From: Faecalicatena_A orotica
Lineage (GTDB): Bacteria; Bacillota; Clostridia; Lachnospirales; Lachnospiraceae
Assembly (NCBI RefSeq): GCF_040545875.1
Contig: NZ_JBEPMR010000003.1
Length of the DNA stretch: 64,000 bases
Direction: 5' to 3' (one strand)
Below are positions 25,754 through 34,106 of this stretch, in pieces. The notes beneath the pieces are model-generated. The model did no database searches and was not told where the DNA came from. It saw nothing but the letters and a program-made list of their open reading frames with translations. The position numbers were made by a program, and so were the translations under genes. Within the stretch, counting starts at the first letter, position 1. Each line of letters begins with the position of its first letter.

Positions 25754-27079
25754 TTAGAAATTCTCTATCCCTTTTGCTTTCATCAATTCCTCGAAAGTAG
25801 CATCCCACGCTGAGAGTACTTCTTCGGGTGTCTTAGCTCCTGCGAACATATCCTGGAAATATACCCAGAGGTCATTCAGATCCACTTTCATATAGGCATT
25901 CATTTCCAGCACTGTCTTTCCTGTTTTATTATATTCCTCGTACAGCCGGCCTTCAAAATCATCAAATTCCGGTTCCTTTGCCCCTTTCACATTCGGGACA
26001 AAAGAGGCTGCCTTCTGGGCCGTGTCGCACTGTTCCGGTTGTGCCATAAAATCGAGGAATTTCTTTGCTTCCTCAATATGTTTTGCATCTTTCGGTATGA
26101 AAAATTCTGCATCCAGCTGGCTGATCGTGAGGTATTCCTCTTCGCCTTCATACACCGGATATGGAAACATGTCAAACTGAATATCCGGATATGCATTCAG
26201 CAAATCTCTGACTGTCGTATTGGAACCTACCGTCATCGCATACTCCCCGCTGCTCATGGCTGCCGGAATACTATTATAGTCATCTGAGAGGACGGTGCTC
26301 TGCATATAACCGTCTTTATAGAGATTGTAGGCCTTTTCCAGACTTTCCTGTAAAGCAGGAACCTCATCCCAGCCTATCTCATTTGCATTCAGCCTGTCCC
26401 AAAGGTCCGGCTCTGATTTTGCCGCGTAATACCCCCATGTCGAAGTCGTCCACATCTGAAACGTCCACACATCTTTAAAAGGTCCATAAAACGGGGTGAT
26501 CCCCTGTGAACTGAGTTTCTCACACACTGCGGTAAATTCATCGTAGGTCTTTGGAATTTCTATCCCCTTCTCCTCAAAGAGGTCCTTATTATACACAACT
26601 CCCATTCCACCTGTTTTTACTGCGAAAGCAAATCCATAAATGTTTCCGTCAGGTGCCGTTAATATCTCTTTATCCGCAAGGTTCCCCACAAATGGCTCTC
26701 CCGACAAATCAACACAGTTTTTTGCGATTTCGAGTTCATTCTCTGCCGAAACCTTATTGTAACAAATTAAATCCGAAGGCTGTCCGGAAGCCAGTTTCGT
26801 CTGGAGTATAGACGTATTCTGTGCATCCGGGTTCAGTACCAGCTCCACCTTAATCTCCGGATATTTTTCTTCAAAGGCTTTTATATTCTCTTCGCTGAAT
26901 GCATATGGTATATTGTTTACTATTTCCTGACTCGCCTCAACCGTCAGTGTCACATTCTCTTTCTTTCCCCCATCGTTCTTTTTCGCGTCCTCCGAAGAAC
27001 CGCCTGATGAGCCGCAGCCAGCGGCTAACAGGGACACCGCCAGAATGATGCCTGTCGCTTTCATCACCGTTTTTTTCAT
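25754..27079 (-). CDS. Sugar-binding lipoprotein of CUT1 ABC transporter
   Basis: A 441-residue extracellular solute-binding protein (SBP_bac_1 type). The signal peptide ends in lipobox LAAGC (Cys22). The mature protein has the family's early motif (FEEKYPEIKVELV) and an oligosaccharide-type cleft sequence (GIEIPKTYDEFTAVCEKL). It should capture the oligosaccharides later split by GH95, GH127 and GH43. It is the first gene of the transporter-regulator segment, with GAGGAGG before the ATG. Confidence 0.92.
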   Translation of the reverse strand: MKKTVMKATGIILAVSLLAAGCGSSGGSSEDAKKNDGGKKENVTLTVEASQEIVNNIPYAFSEENIKAFEEKYPEIKVELVLNPDAQNTSILQTKLASGQPSDLICYNKVSAENELEIAKNCVDLSGEPFVGNLADKEILTAPDGNIYGFAFAVKTGGMGVVYNKDLFEEKGIEIPKTYDEFTAVCEKLSSQGITPFYGPFKDVWTFQMWTTSTWGYYAAKSEPDLWDRLNANEIGWDEVPALQESLEKAYNLYKDGYMQSTVLSDDYNSIPAAMSSGEYAMTVGSNTTVRDLLNAYPDIQFDMFPYPVYEGEEEYLTISQLDAEFFIPKDAKHIEEAKKFLDFMAQPEQCDTAQKAASFVPNVKGAKEPEFDDFEGRLYEEYNKTGKTVLEMNAYMKVDLNDLWVYFQDMFAGAKTPEEVLSAWDATFEELMKAKGIENF

Positions 27080-27296
27080 TCCTCTTTCCTCCTCTTATCA
27101 GAAAATTTGTAACAGTTCAGGCAGGTCTGTCTGAACGATTACGAAAGTTTACCTGTCTCTTGTTGGTTCACCGTCCGCGGAACTTTTGTTGTTTTCGATA
27201 GTCTTATTTTAACTTTCGCTTGATGATAAGTAAATGGAATTAAATGAACGTTGGGATTAATTATCTTGAACTATCTGTATAGAGCTTTTTAAATTA

Positions 27297-27633
27297 GCAG
27301 CTTTCTTTTCTGGTATGTTTCACGAACACGAAGGAATCAGTATGTACGGAGTCGCGCAGCTGGGGCATTTCGATAAGGGAACTGTTACGAAAGGGATTCA
27401 GAAACTGGCAGAACATGGCTACATCCGCGTAGAGACGGACGAAGCAGATAAACGGTACCGGCTTTTATACACGACTGAGAAAGCGGTCAATCATAGAACA
27501 GCTCTATAGTATCCGTCAGGAATGGAATAAAATTCTGATGAATGGAATGACACCGGAAGAATGTGAAGCGGCAGAAAAATTACCTGGGAAAATGGCAGAT
27601 AATGCGTGGAGGTGTTTGAATGAAAGGAGTTAA
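27297..27633 (+). pseudogene. MarR-family regulator remnant
   Basis: The plus frame from about 27297 encodes the DNA-binding core of a MarR protein (GVAQLGHFDKGTVTKGIQKLAEHGYIRVE, read in pieces), without the N-terminal dimerisation helices. After TEKAV the frame breaks and the homologous C-terminus (IIEQLYSIRQEWN, TPEECEAAEKL) continues in another frame to the stop at 27631-27633. It is therefore truncated and frameshifted. It lies 6 bp upstream of a MATE pump fragment, a common regulator-efflux pairing. Confidence 0.8.
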
Positions 27634-27639
27634 ATTTAT

Positions 27640-28002
27640 ATGAGTAAAAATACAATGATAACCAAAGAAAACCCGTTGGGAACGGAGCCGGTCGGAAAAC
27701 TGCTGCTGTCCTTCTCCGTTCCCTCAATTATTGCCTGTCTGGTCAAATCGGTATATAACATCGTTGACCAGATTTTTATAGGACAGGGGGGCGGGTATCT
27801 GGGAAATGCCGCAACAACGGTTTCCTTTCCAATGATGACCATCGTAATGGCATTTGCAACTCTGGCGGGTTCCGGCGGTGGTGCCTATGCTGCCATCAAA
27901 CTGGGGGAAAGGGATGAACGTGAGGCAAATCTTACCCTGAACAACCTCTTCTCTCTGTCACTCATCATCGGGATTCTGATTTCTGTACTGGTGTTCTGCT
28001 AA
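27640..28002 (+). pseudogene. MATE efflux pump, 5' fragment
   Basis: The first 120 residues of a MATE-family multidrug exporter (LSFSVPSIIACLVKSVYNIVDQIFIGQ; ATLAGSGGGAYAAIKLGE), with an intact start and ribosome site (AAGGAG). Intact members are about 450 residues. The frame stops at TAA at the exact left edge of the inverted-repeat element at 28004, so the gene was cut at that junction. The missing part is not found further downstream in the window. Confidence 0.85.
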
Positions 28003-28049
28003 CTTAATAGGCTTTACACTCTTTGATTACGTGGTATGTATGTGATTGG

Positions 28050-28193
28050 TTATGATAATTTATCTAACCTTTGTTTTAATTCGGCAACTTGCTTTTCTAA
28101 ATCCAAGAGCCGGTCAATTAAATTAATCACAATTGTTTTGTTTTCGCCGTCAGATTGCAACAAGTCTTCACGTGCTTTTAATAATTCGTCCAT
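28050..28193 (-). CDS. Small coiled-coil protein (47 aa)
   Basis: Forty-seven codons starting at ATG 28193, with AAGGAGAG upstream. The sequence is charged and heptad-like (LIDRLLDLEKQVAELKQRLDKL at the C-terminus), so a short coiled coil is likely. It begins 11 bp after the stop of the 97-residue coiled-coil gene and is probably cotranscribed and interacting with it. No family recognised. Confidence 0.55.
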   Translation of the reverse strand: MDELLKAREDLLQSDGENKTIVINLIDRLLDLEKQVAELKQRLDKLS

Positions 28194-28204
28194 GACATCT
28201 CTCC

Positions 28205-28498
28205 TTATGATACTTGTTCGAGTTTCGCGCTATGTTCACGGACTACTTTTTTAAGTAATTCGACATCTTCAAAAACTGTCTCCATTTTATCAGCATAATT
28301 TTTGTAACGCCGATATGTATCTGTGTAGCATGATTCGATGGTTTCAAGCCGTGGACTAATGATATTTTCTTGATATAGGTTGATTTTATGTATATCTCCT
28401 TTCATGTCTTTAATATCATTTTCAATCGGTTTTAGTTTTGCATCAAGCTTTTTGTCAATCATATCAGACAGTGCTAATAATAACTCGTTATCTGTCAT
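28205..28498 (-). CDS. Coiled-coil hypothetical protein (97 aa)
   Basis: A 97-residue, highly charged protein with no membrane segment and near-continuous heptads (LDAKLKPIENDIKDMKGDI; VFEDVELLKKVVREHSAKLEQ). It has a strong ribosome site (AAGGAGG) and a promoter within the right inverted repeat of the surrounding element. Similar short proteins with LxxALSDMxDKKLDAKLKPIE-like starts recur in Lachnospiraceae as far as I recall, but I know no function. Its location inside an inverted-repeat-bounded segment suggests it is passenger or self-serving DNA. Confidence 0.65.
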   Translation of the reverse strand: MTDNELLLALSDMIDKKLDAKLKPIENDIKDMKGDIHKINLYQENIISPRLETIESCYTDTYRRYKNYADKMETVFEDVELLKKVVREHSAKLEQVS

Positions 28499-28639
28499 GC
28501 GCTTACCTCCTTACATCGTATATATTGATTTGGTTATTGTGTTATGTATTATACCACACTGGCAAATGTAAAGTCTATTAAATTATCAAGGTATTGTGAT
28601 GGGATTCAGTCTTGACGATATTTATTAAGCACTTGATAT

Positions 28640-29345
28640 CCTTGCAAAAATCAAGAGGCACTCCAGAAATGGATCTTTGAACATTCGGGAAGTGTCTGCC
28701 AGCGCGACCTGTCGGTTTCTTATTTCGACTGCACGAATTATTACTTTGATATCGGGGGGCCCTGAGAAGAACCACCGCCCTGATCCCATCATAGAAATGG
28801 GGCTCCTGATGGATAGGAACGGAATCCCCCTTGCCTATGATCTTTTCCCGGGAAACGAATCCGAAAAGGTACATATGCGCCCGATAATAAACCGAATGAA
28901 AGAGGAGTTTGCAGACAGCCACAGGCCCTCCAAGAAAACAGGCCGGGTCGATCAGAAACAAATGGCCTACTACTCTGATAAATATGCCAAAAAACAAAAA
29001 GCGGACAAGGAGGCTATGGTTGCACGTGCAAAAGACCTGATCAAATCCCCGAAAAAATATGACAGGATAACCTCTGCCGGAAGCGCAGCTTATGTAAAGA
29101 ATCTCTCTTTTGATAAAGCAACCGGCGAGATTGTGGAGGGGAAAACACTTGAATTAGATGAAGAAAAAATCCGGGAACAGGAGCTTTATGATGGCTATTA
29201 TTCTATTGTCACAAGTGAACTGGATATGACTGATTTAGAAATGCGCAAAATATACAGGGGTCTTGCGCAGATTGAGGATACTTTTAAGATTTCGACATCA
29301 GAATACCGTACCCAGCTTCAAGTACGCCGTCTTTTACGCTATTAA
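28640..29345 (+). pseudogene. IS1634-like transposase remnant
   Basis: The plus strand encodes pieces of an IS1634/IS4-type DDE transposase. From about 28660 the segment IFEHSGSVCQRDLSVSYFDCTNYYFDI is readable in one frame. After an internal deletion near 28757 the frame continues with HRPDPIIEMGLLMDRNGIPLAYDLFPGNESE, through to ELDMTDLEMRKIYRGLAQIEDTFKISTSEYRT. The N-terminus, the deleted block and the C-terminus are missing. It is not functional and no terminal repeats were recognised. Confidence 0.8.
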
Positions 29346-29394
29346 AAAATTTTCCGAATACAAAAATAACCAGTTTACCCTATATAGACGAATT

Positions 29395-29426
29395 GGCTCA
29401 AGGCCTTATTATAAAGGCTTTGAGCC
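29395..29426. terminator. Hairpin downstream of transposase remnant
   Basis: GGCTCAAGGCCT / AGGCTTTGAGCC stem with an 8-base AT loop and a single mismatch. It is probably a leftover terminator or end structure of the insertion sequence. Confidence 0.45.
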
Positions 29427-29556
29427 ATATCTTTTCCAAAAATGAGATTGTTATGATACTATGTCGTATTATAAATGTCAACAGGAAATCGGAACACTTG
29501 TTCTAAGAAAATATATAACAACTGCATAAATACAGTTGCTACTTAATTTATCTATT

Positions 29557-30588
29557 CTATATAGTCGCTACCACATTACTGTTTTCATCTTGCTCTTTTA
29601 TTGTCCAAGCTAGTTCAGTAATTATATCCATACATAATATGAGTTTTAAATTCATTTCTTTTGTATTGTAATTAGTTTGAATTCCATGACATATCATATG
29701 CCTTTTAGGTTGTTTAGACATATATCTCTTTCCTGATCCATAAGTCGTACCCAAAAAGTAATCTATTACTCTGTACCATGTAAATATTCCTCCGTCTTGT
29801 ATGGAGATTATTTGTGCAAGCATTACTTTTTCGCTATCATTTTTACAGTTTTCTAATTTAAAGACTTCTTTTATTTCTTGTTTTTCACTAAACGAGAGAT
29901 CAAGAACACCATTAGATTTATCATATAAATCTCTAATCATACCACTAAGCTGTGTTGCAAAAAGAGAACCAGCACACCCGTAATAACCTTGTTTATACGC
30001 CCCTACTCCCTCTGATAAAAGAGCTATCCGTGCATTATTAAATGTACATACGTTATTAATATTTTCAAGAACCCCATCAATATAATCATCATCATAATAA
30101 TCCATAATGATTTGTTTCATTTTATCTACATTACAACTATTATTATTTTCACGATATGAATCTATTAACTTTGATCTCAATATAGAATTCGCCTCTAAAT
30201 ATATCGGGAAACCTATCTCGTCCGCTATCTCCATGAATAATATTTTGTCTGAAACGTCATGTATAATTTTGAATGATTCCACCACAGGTCTTACTATATC
30301 GAACGAAATATCGAACATTTTTTTTGTGAATTCTAAAATGGCTGAACTAATGCTATTAAAAGTTTTTTGATACATCAATGACATATCACACACAGGTTTT
30401 AACAGTACTTGTACATCTGTCGCCGCTCTTATTACTGATTCCATAGATGTTTTCATTGTCGAGTTTATTAATTCCAGTGTCGAACTTGCCAATGATGTTT
30501 GTAAAGCATTTACTGGTGGTACTATATTTAAAGTTGAATTATAAACATTTATTTGATTAGATGTAGTGTTGATTTCGTATTTATCCAT
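29557..30588 (-). CDS. Hypothetical protein with C-terminal HEPN-like Rx4H motif
   Basis: A 343-residue soluble protein with low-GC codon use unlike its neighbours. The N-terminal third is polar and probably helical. Residues 185-225 (ARIALLSEGVGAYKQGYYGCAGSLFATQL...) look like the helical pair that precedes the active site in several HEPN-type proteins. Residues 294-301 contain PKRHMICHG, which places Arg296 and His301 in the Rx4H spacing of HEPN ribonucleases. The start at 30588 is chosen over 30612 because GGGGGA lies just before it. It sits alone among mobile-element debris. A defence or abortive-infection role is possible but not shown. Confidence 0.5.
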   Translation of the reverse strand: MDKYEINTTSNQINVYNSTLNIVPPVNALQTSLASSTLELINSTMKTSMESVIRAATDVQVLLKPVCDMSLMYQKTFNSISSAILEFTKKMFDISFDIVRPVVESFKIIHDVSDKILFMEIADEIGFPIYLEANSILRSKLIDSYRENNNSCNVDKMKQIIMDYYDDDYIDGVLENINNVCTFNNARIALLSEGVGAYKQGYYGCAGSLFATQLSGMIRDLYDKSNGVLDLSFSEKQEIKEVFKLENCKNDSEKVMLAQIISIQDGGIFTWYRVIDYFLGTTYGSGKRYMSKQPKRHMICHGIQTNYNTKEMNLKLILCMDIITELAWTIKEQDENSNVVATI

Positions 30589-30710
30589 TTGTCCCCCCAT
30601 ACTATTTAGCAAGCTGAATTTCTTAAAACATTTTCTTTTATTATTTTATCACAAGCTTGCCGACCACTCAACCACTACCGTACTACATATTGTATCATTT
30701 TTAATATGCT

Positions 30711-30908
30711 TCAATTCGTTCCACTATATTTAGTATATAATAAAGGCACGGATAAATCCGCGCCTTTATTATTCAACTCTCGATCTTCTATCTGCTGGTT
30801 AATAGAATGGATTTCTTTTTCACATTCTTCTAATAGCAATTTTGCCTTATCTCTTTTAGTGACTGCTAATGATATTTGTTCCTCTAATGATTTTGGTCTA
30901 CGTGCCAT
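30711..30908 (-). CDS. Small basic coiled-coil protein (65 aa)
   Basis: Sixty-five codons with AAGGAG upstream. The N-terminal 45 residues (ARRPKSLEEQISLAVTKRDKAK onward) are a charged helix like those of small proteins carried by conjugative and phage-like elements. The last 20 residues (NNKGADLSVPLLYTKYSGTN) are of different character and may come from a secondary 3' truncation. It marks the right part of the accessory block. Confidence 0.55.
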   Translation of the reverse strand: MARRPKSLEEQISLAVTKRDKAKLLLEECEKEIHSINQQIEDRELNNKGADLSVPLLYTKYSGTN

Positions 30909-30973
30909 AATAATTTACTCCTTAATTAGATAAACTATTTTAGTAAGTTACATCGCATATACAGTCTCACCCA

Positions 30974-31022
30974 CTTATATTTTCTTACGCCATTTGCGTA
31001 AAATTTTATAAGAAAATATAAG
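30974..31022. repeat. Perfect 14-bp inverted repeat around an inner hairpin
   Basis: CTTATATTTTCTTA at 30974-30987 is exactly complementary to 31009-31022, with an inner TTACGC / GCGTAA stem between. It could be a terminator for the accessory block or a recombination end near its right boundary. Confidence 0.55.
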
Positions 31023-31122
31023 AATTTATGTCGTTTCCAGAACTAACGTTCCCATTTTTTATCTTTCTGTTTGACTAACCAAAATCCTCGCAAACCGCCA
31101 AAACACGGGGTTTTGACACCTA

Positions 31123-32043
31123 TTAAAACGGCGTCCCATACAAATCATAAGGCGTCAGCTGGTAAACATAATAATTGAGCCAGTTCGTATATAGATTATT
31201 CGCATGTGCCCTCCATATCAATTCCGGCTTGTTCTCCGGATTATCGTCCGGATAATAATTGACAGGCACCTGGATATCCAGTCCCTTGCCTTTATCCCTC
31301 TTATATTCCGTATCCAGTGTTATGCGGTCATATTCCGGATGTCCCATGACGAAAATCTGCCGCCCCTCCTGCGCCATGCAGAGGAAAACGCCCGCCTCTT
31401 TTGAGTCGGCCAGAATAGTTATCCTCTCATCCGCCTCCAGAAGTTCCTGCGGTACGGTCGTGTGTCTGGAATGAGGCGCATAAAAAATGTCGTCAAATCC
31501 CCTTACGAGTGGAATCTTACGGTTTCTGACATGGTGGCGGAATACTCCGAACATTTTATGCGGGAGTTTTACTTTATCAATCCCGTAATGATAGTACAAC
31601 CCTGCCTGTGCACCCCAGCACAGGTGTAGTGTTGAAGTAACGTTGGTTTTTGTCCACTCCATGATTTCCTTGAGTTCTTCCCAGTAGTCCACATCCTCGA
31701 AAGGCATCTGTTCTACCGGGGCCCCTGTGATGATGAATCCGTCAAACTTTTTATTCCTGATATCACTGAACGCCTCATAAAATTTGTAAATATGGCTCGT
31801 TGATGTATTCTTGGACACATGGCTGCCTACACGCACAAAAGTCACATCCACCTGCAGCGGCGTATTAGACAGGGACCGTAGAATTTGAAGTTCTGTATCT
31901 TCTTTTAAAGGCATCAGGTTCAAGAGCCCTATACTGATCGGACGGATATCCTGATGTGCAGCGCGGTACTCATCCATGACAAATATATTTTCCTGTTCCA
32001 GTATTTCTTTTACCGGCAAATCATTTTGTACTCTTATCGGCAT
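31123..32043 (-). CDS. metA: Homoserine O-acyltransferase MetA
   Basis: A 306-residue MetA-family protein, the usual length, starting MPIRVQNDLPVKEILEQENIF. The catalytic Cys lies in TLHLCWGAQAGLYYH, and the His/Glu partners lie in FVMGHPEYDRITLDTEY. It activates homoserine with an acetyl or succinyl group at the entry to methionine synthesis; clostridial MetA proteins usually use acetyl-CoA. Its start overlaps the 3' end of the AI-2E family gene by 23 bp. I found no SAM riboswitch or T-box in front of either gene. Confidence 0.95.
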   Translation of the reverse strand: MPIRVQNDLPVKEILEQENIFVMDEYRAAHQDIRPISIGLLNLMPLKEDTELQILRSLSNTPLQVDVTFVRVGSHVSKNTSTSHIYKFYEAFSDIRNKKFDGFIITGAPVEQMPFEDVDYWEELKEIMEWTKTNVTSTLHLCWGAQAGLYYHYGIDKVKLPHKMFGVFRHHVRNRKIPLVRGFDDIFYAPHSRHTTVPQELLEADERITILADSKEAGVFLCMAQEGRQIFVMGHPEYDRITLDTEYKRDKGKGLDIQVPVNYYPDDNPENKPELIWRAHANNLYTNWLNYYVYQLTPYDLYGTPF

Positions 32044-33502
32044 CTTTATTCTCCTTTTCTTCTTTCGTCTTCTGTTCTTTTATCTTCTGTTCTTTCCTAT
32101 TATTTAGTTCATCCGAATTCCCCTGATCTTCCGGCTCTTTCTTATCCTTTGAATGTTCCCGGGGCTCCGCTACTTCGGGATTGTCATCAGAATGTACATA
32201 TGTCCCGTCCGAATCTACAAAACTCCTCTCACCGTAAGAGCCCGTATCCGTAGGAAGCTTCTTTTTTTCCAGTCTGTGATTTACCAGCATGTTCACAATA
32301 TAGTAGATTACTGCAAAAGTCGGAACACCCAGAATCATGCCCACGAATCCAAACAGTCCCCCGCCTAACAGGATTGCAAACACTACCCAGAAAGCGGAAA
32401 GACCCGTGGAGTCCCCGAGGATCTTTGGTCCGATGATATTTCCGTCCAGCTGCTGTAAAATCAGGATAAAGATAATGAAATAAATTCCCATCTTCGGATC
32501 TGACAGCATAATTAGAATTGCACTCGGAATCGCTCCGATATATGGGCCGAAAAACGGGATGACATTTGTAACACCTACAATTACGCTGACGAGCAGTGTA
32601 TAAGGCATGTTTAAGACAGAAAGGCTGATAAAACACAAAACCCCGATAATAATAGAGTCGATAATCTTTCCTATGATAAACCCGCCAAATATTTCATTAC
32701 TCTTGATTGTCAGATGAAGAATCATGTTTGCATGTGAGGGCTTAAAAATTGCATATACCCCTTTTTTGCACTGGCTTGCAAACTGTTCTTTACTAAACAG
32801 GACATAAATCGATATAATAATCCCAATGAGTGCATTCAGTATTTCACTGACAATATTGATCACACCGACGGTCAGATTCGACATCACGATGTTGATCTGT
32901 GTCAGCAGGTCTGTACGCATCCAGTTCTGGACATAATCCGTGGCTTCCTTCAGGATATTCGTCAGCAGCTGATTCAGCGTTGTATTCTTCGTATTCATCT
33001 CCATGATCGTATCAACAAGCTGGTTCAGCTGACTTGGAACCGTCACCACCATATCCCTGATGCTACGGTATAATTCTGGTATCATCATGTTAAACAGGGC
33101 AATGATCACTAGGAGCAGGACCGCGACGGCCGCAAATATTCCCGTCCCCCGCGCAATCGCATGGATTTGGTTTGGCTTTGTTAATTTCTTTTCCAGAACA
33201 GGCTTTAAGTGTGCTTCCACAAATTTCACAATAGGGTTTAGAAGATACGCAATCCCCAGACCATAGACGACAGGTTTCAGAACGTGGAATATTTCCTTAA
33301 ATACCCCGGATATGGCCGGAAGCCTAAGCAGGGCAAAATAAAAAACAATACAGGCAGCAATAACAACGAAAATTGTCATCCCCCTGCTGAACTTCTGCCT
33401 TAACTTGGACGGGCCGCTATTACCAAAAGAAGGTCTTGCCGCATAATAACCGCTGTTTTCTTTTTTTTGCTCTTTCTCCGGACTTTCTTTTAATTCGCTC
33501 AT
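32021..33502 (-). CDS. AI-2E family transporter (PF01594)
   Basis: A 493-residue membrane protein with about eight helices. The family core lies at roughly residues 250-400 (GFIIGKIIDSIIIGVLCF; IPFFGPYIGAIPSAILI; GPKILGDSTGLSAFWVVFAILLGGGLFG, read in pieces). The N- and C-termini are long, charged and cytoplasmic; the C-terminus is lysine- and glutamate-rich. Members are proposed permeases or cation antiporters, and the substrate cannot be told from sequence. It overlaps metA and is probably cotranscribed with it. Confidence 0.88.
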   Translation of the reverse strand: MSELKESPEKEQKKENSGYYAARPSFGNSGPSKLRQKFSRGMTIFVVIAACIVFYFALLRLPAISGVFKEIFHVLKPVVYGLGIAYLLNPIVKFVEAHLKPVLEKKLTKPNQIHAIARGTGIFAAVAVLLLVIIALFNMMIPELYRSIRDMVVTVPSQLNQLVDTIMEMNTKNTTLNQLLTNILKEATDYVQNWMRTDLLTQINIVMSNLTVGVINIVSEILNALIGIIISIYVLFSKEQFASQCKKGVYAIFKPSHANMILHLTIKSNEIFGGFIIGKIIDSIIIGVLCFISLSVLNMPYTLLVSVIVGVTNVIPFFGPYIGAIPSAILIMLSDPKMGIYFIIFILILQQLDGNIIGPKILGDSTGLSAFWVVFAILLGGGLFGFVGMILGVPTFAVIYYIVNMLVNHRLEKKKLPTDTGSYGERSFVDSDGTYVHSDDNPEVAEPREHSKDKKEPEDQGNSDELNNRKEQKIKEQKTKEEKENKDADKSTK

Positions 33503-33634
33503 TTTTTAATACAATTCCTTCCTTTTTACAGATATTATGATTATAGCGCGTTCCGCTTATTATAGTCAACCATGAAGCATCACTCCGGGGAAAGAATATT
33601 GTTCCTGAAAAAACAAAATATAGGTGGACTGCGT

Positions 33635-33673
33635 AAAAAAGCAGATACCGGTTCAAACCGGCACCTGCTTTTT
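33635..33673. terminator. Bidirectional intrinsic terminator
   Basis: AAAAAAGCAG..ACCGGTT..AACCGGC..CTGCTTTTT, a strong stem with A/T runs on both sides. It ends transcription of the DUF1540 gene, which runs toward it on the minus strand. Confidence 0.85.
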
Positions 33674-33706
33674 CAATCTCCACTTTTACCAAGCGTTTTA
33701 CTCTTC

Positions 33707-34048
33707 TCAGCCTTTGCACTTAAATGTTGCACATTCTGTTCCTTCACAATGACAGGCATTGCTTCCCTCTACGCTGATCTTACCGGCATGGCATTCACAG
33801 TTGTCGTTATACATACATTCTGTCGCTTTACAGTCGATGCAGCTGCAGTCTGAAGCCTTTCCTGTTACATCGCTGTAGCTGTTTGTATAACTATTGGAAA
33901 CGCTGTCCCCTTTTCTCTCCTGGAAGCTGTCACAGCATGTTTCTCTTGCTGTTTTAGCCTGGTTTCCGCCTACCTGAATTTTATCAAGGTCACATAAAAA
34001 CTGCTTATTGTGTACACATGTCTGTACAGTACATTTTAATTCTGGCAT
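33707..34048 (-). CDS. DUF1540 cysteine-rich protein
   Basis: A 113-residue protein with two DUF1540 units, roughly residues 2-42 (LKCTVQTCVHNKQFLCDLDKIQVGG) and 66-112 (CIDCKATECMYNDNCECHAGKISVEG). Each has the repeated Cys pattern suggestive of metal binding. It is cytosolic by sequence. The start at 34048 is preferred since GGAGGT overlaps the earlier ATG. It is a single gene with its own terminator. The function of the family is unknown. Confidence 0.88.
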   Translation of the reverse strand: MPELKCTVQTCVHNKQFLCDLDKIQVGGNQAKTARETCCDSFQERKGDSVSNSYTNSYSDVTGKASDCSCIDCKATECMYNDNCECHAGKISVEGSNACHCEGTECATFKCKG

Positions 34049-34106
34049 GATCATACCTCCTTCTTATTAATGAAATCAGTATCATTATGCCCCGCCGGTC
34101 CTGAAA

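Larger units (their letters stand above)
28004..28581. mobile_element. 578-bp element with 15-bp inverted ends carrying two small genes
   Basis: The left end TTAATAGGCTTTACA (28004-28018) and the inverse of the right end (28567-28581) agree at 14 of 15 bases. Inside, on the minus strand, are two coiled-coil genes. They are driven by an extended -10 (TGGTATAAT) just inside the right end, and the right-end repeat may supply the -35. I see no target duplication and no transposase within it. It interrupts a MATE gene on the left and abuts an IS1634 remnant on the right. Confidence 0.6.

Noticed and set aside
30706..30933. Plus-strand frame opposite the 65-residue coiled-coil gene
   Set aside because: The minus-strand gene has AAGGAG and sensible composition; the plus frame has neither.
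28003..31122. Accessory block as a clean insertion into one MATE gene
   Set aside because: The missing 3' part of that MATE gene is not found at the right side of the block, and the only other MATE gene (57103-58449) is complete.
31123..33640. SAM riboswitch or T-box ahead of metA or the AI-2E family gene
   Set aside because: No conserved aptamer blocks or leader terminator lie upstream of 33502.
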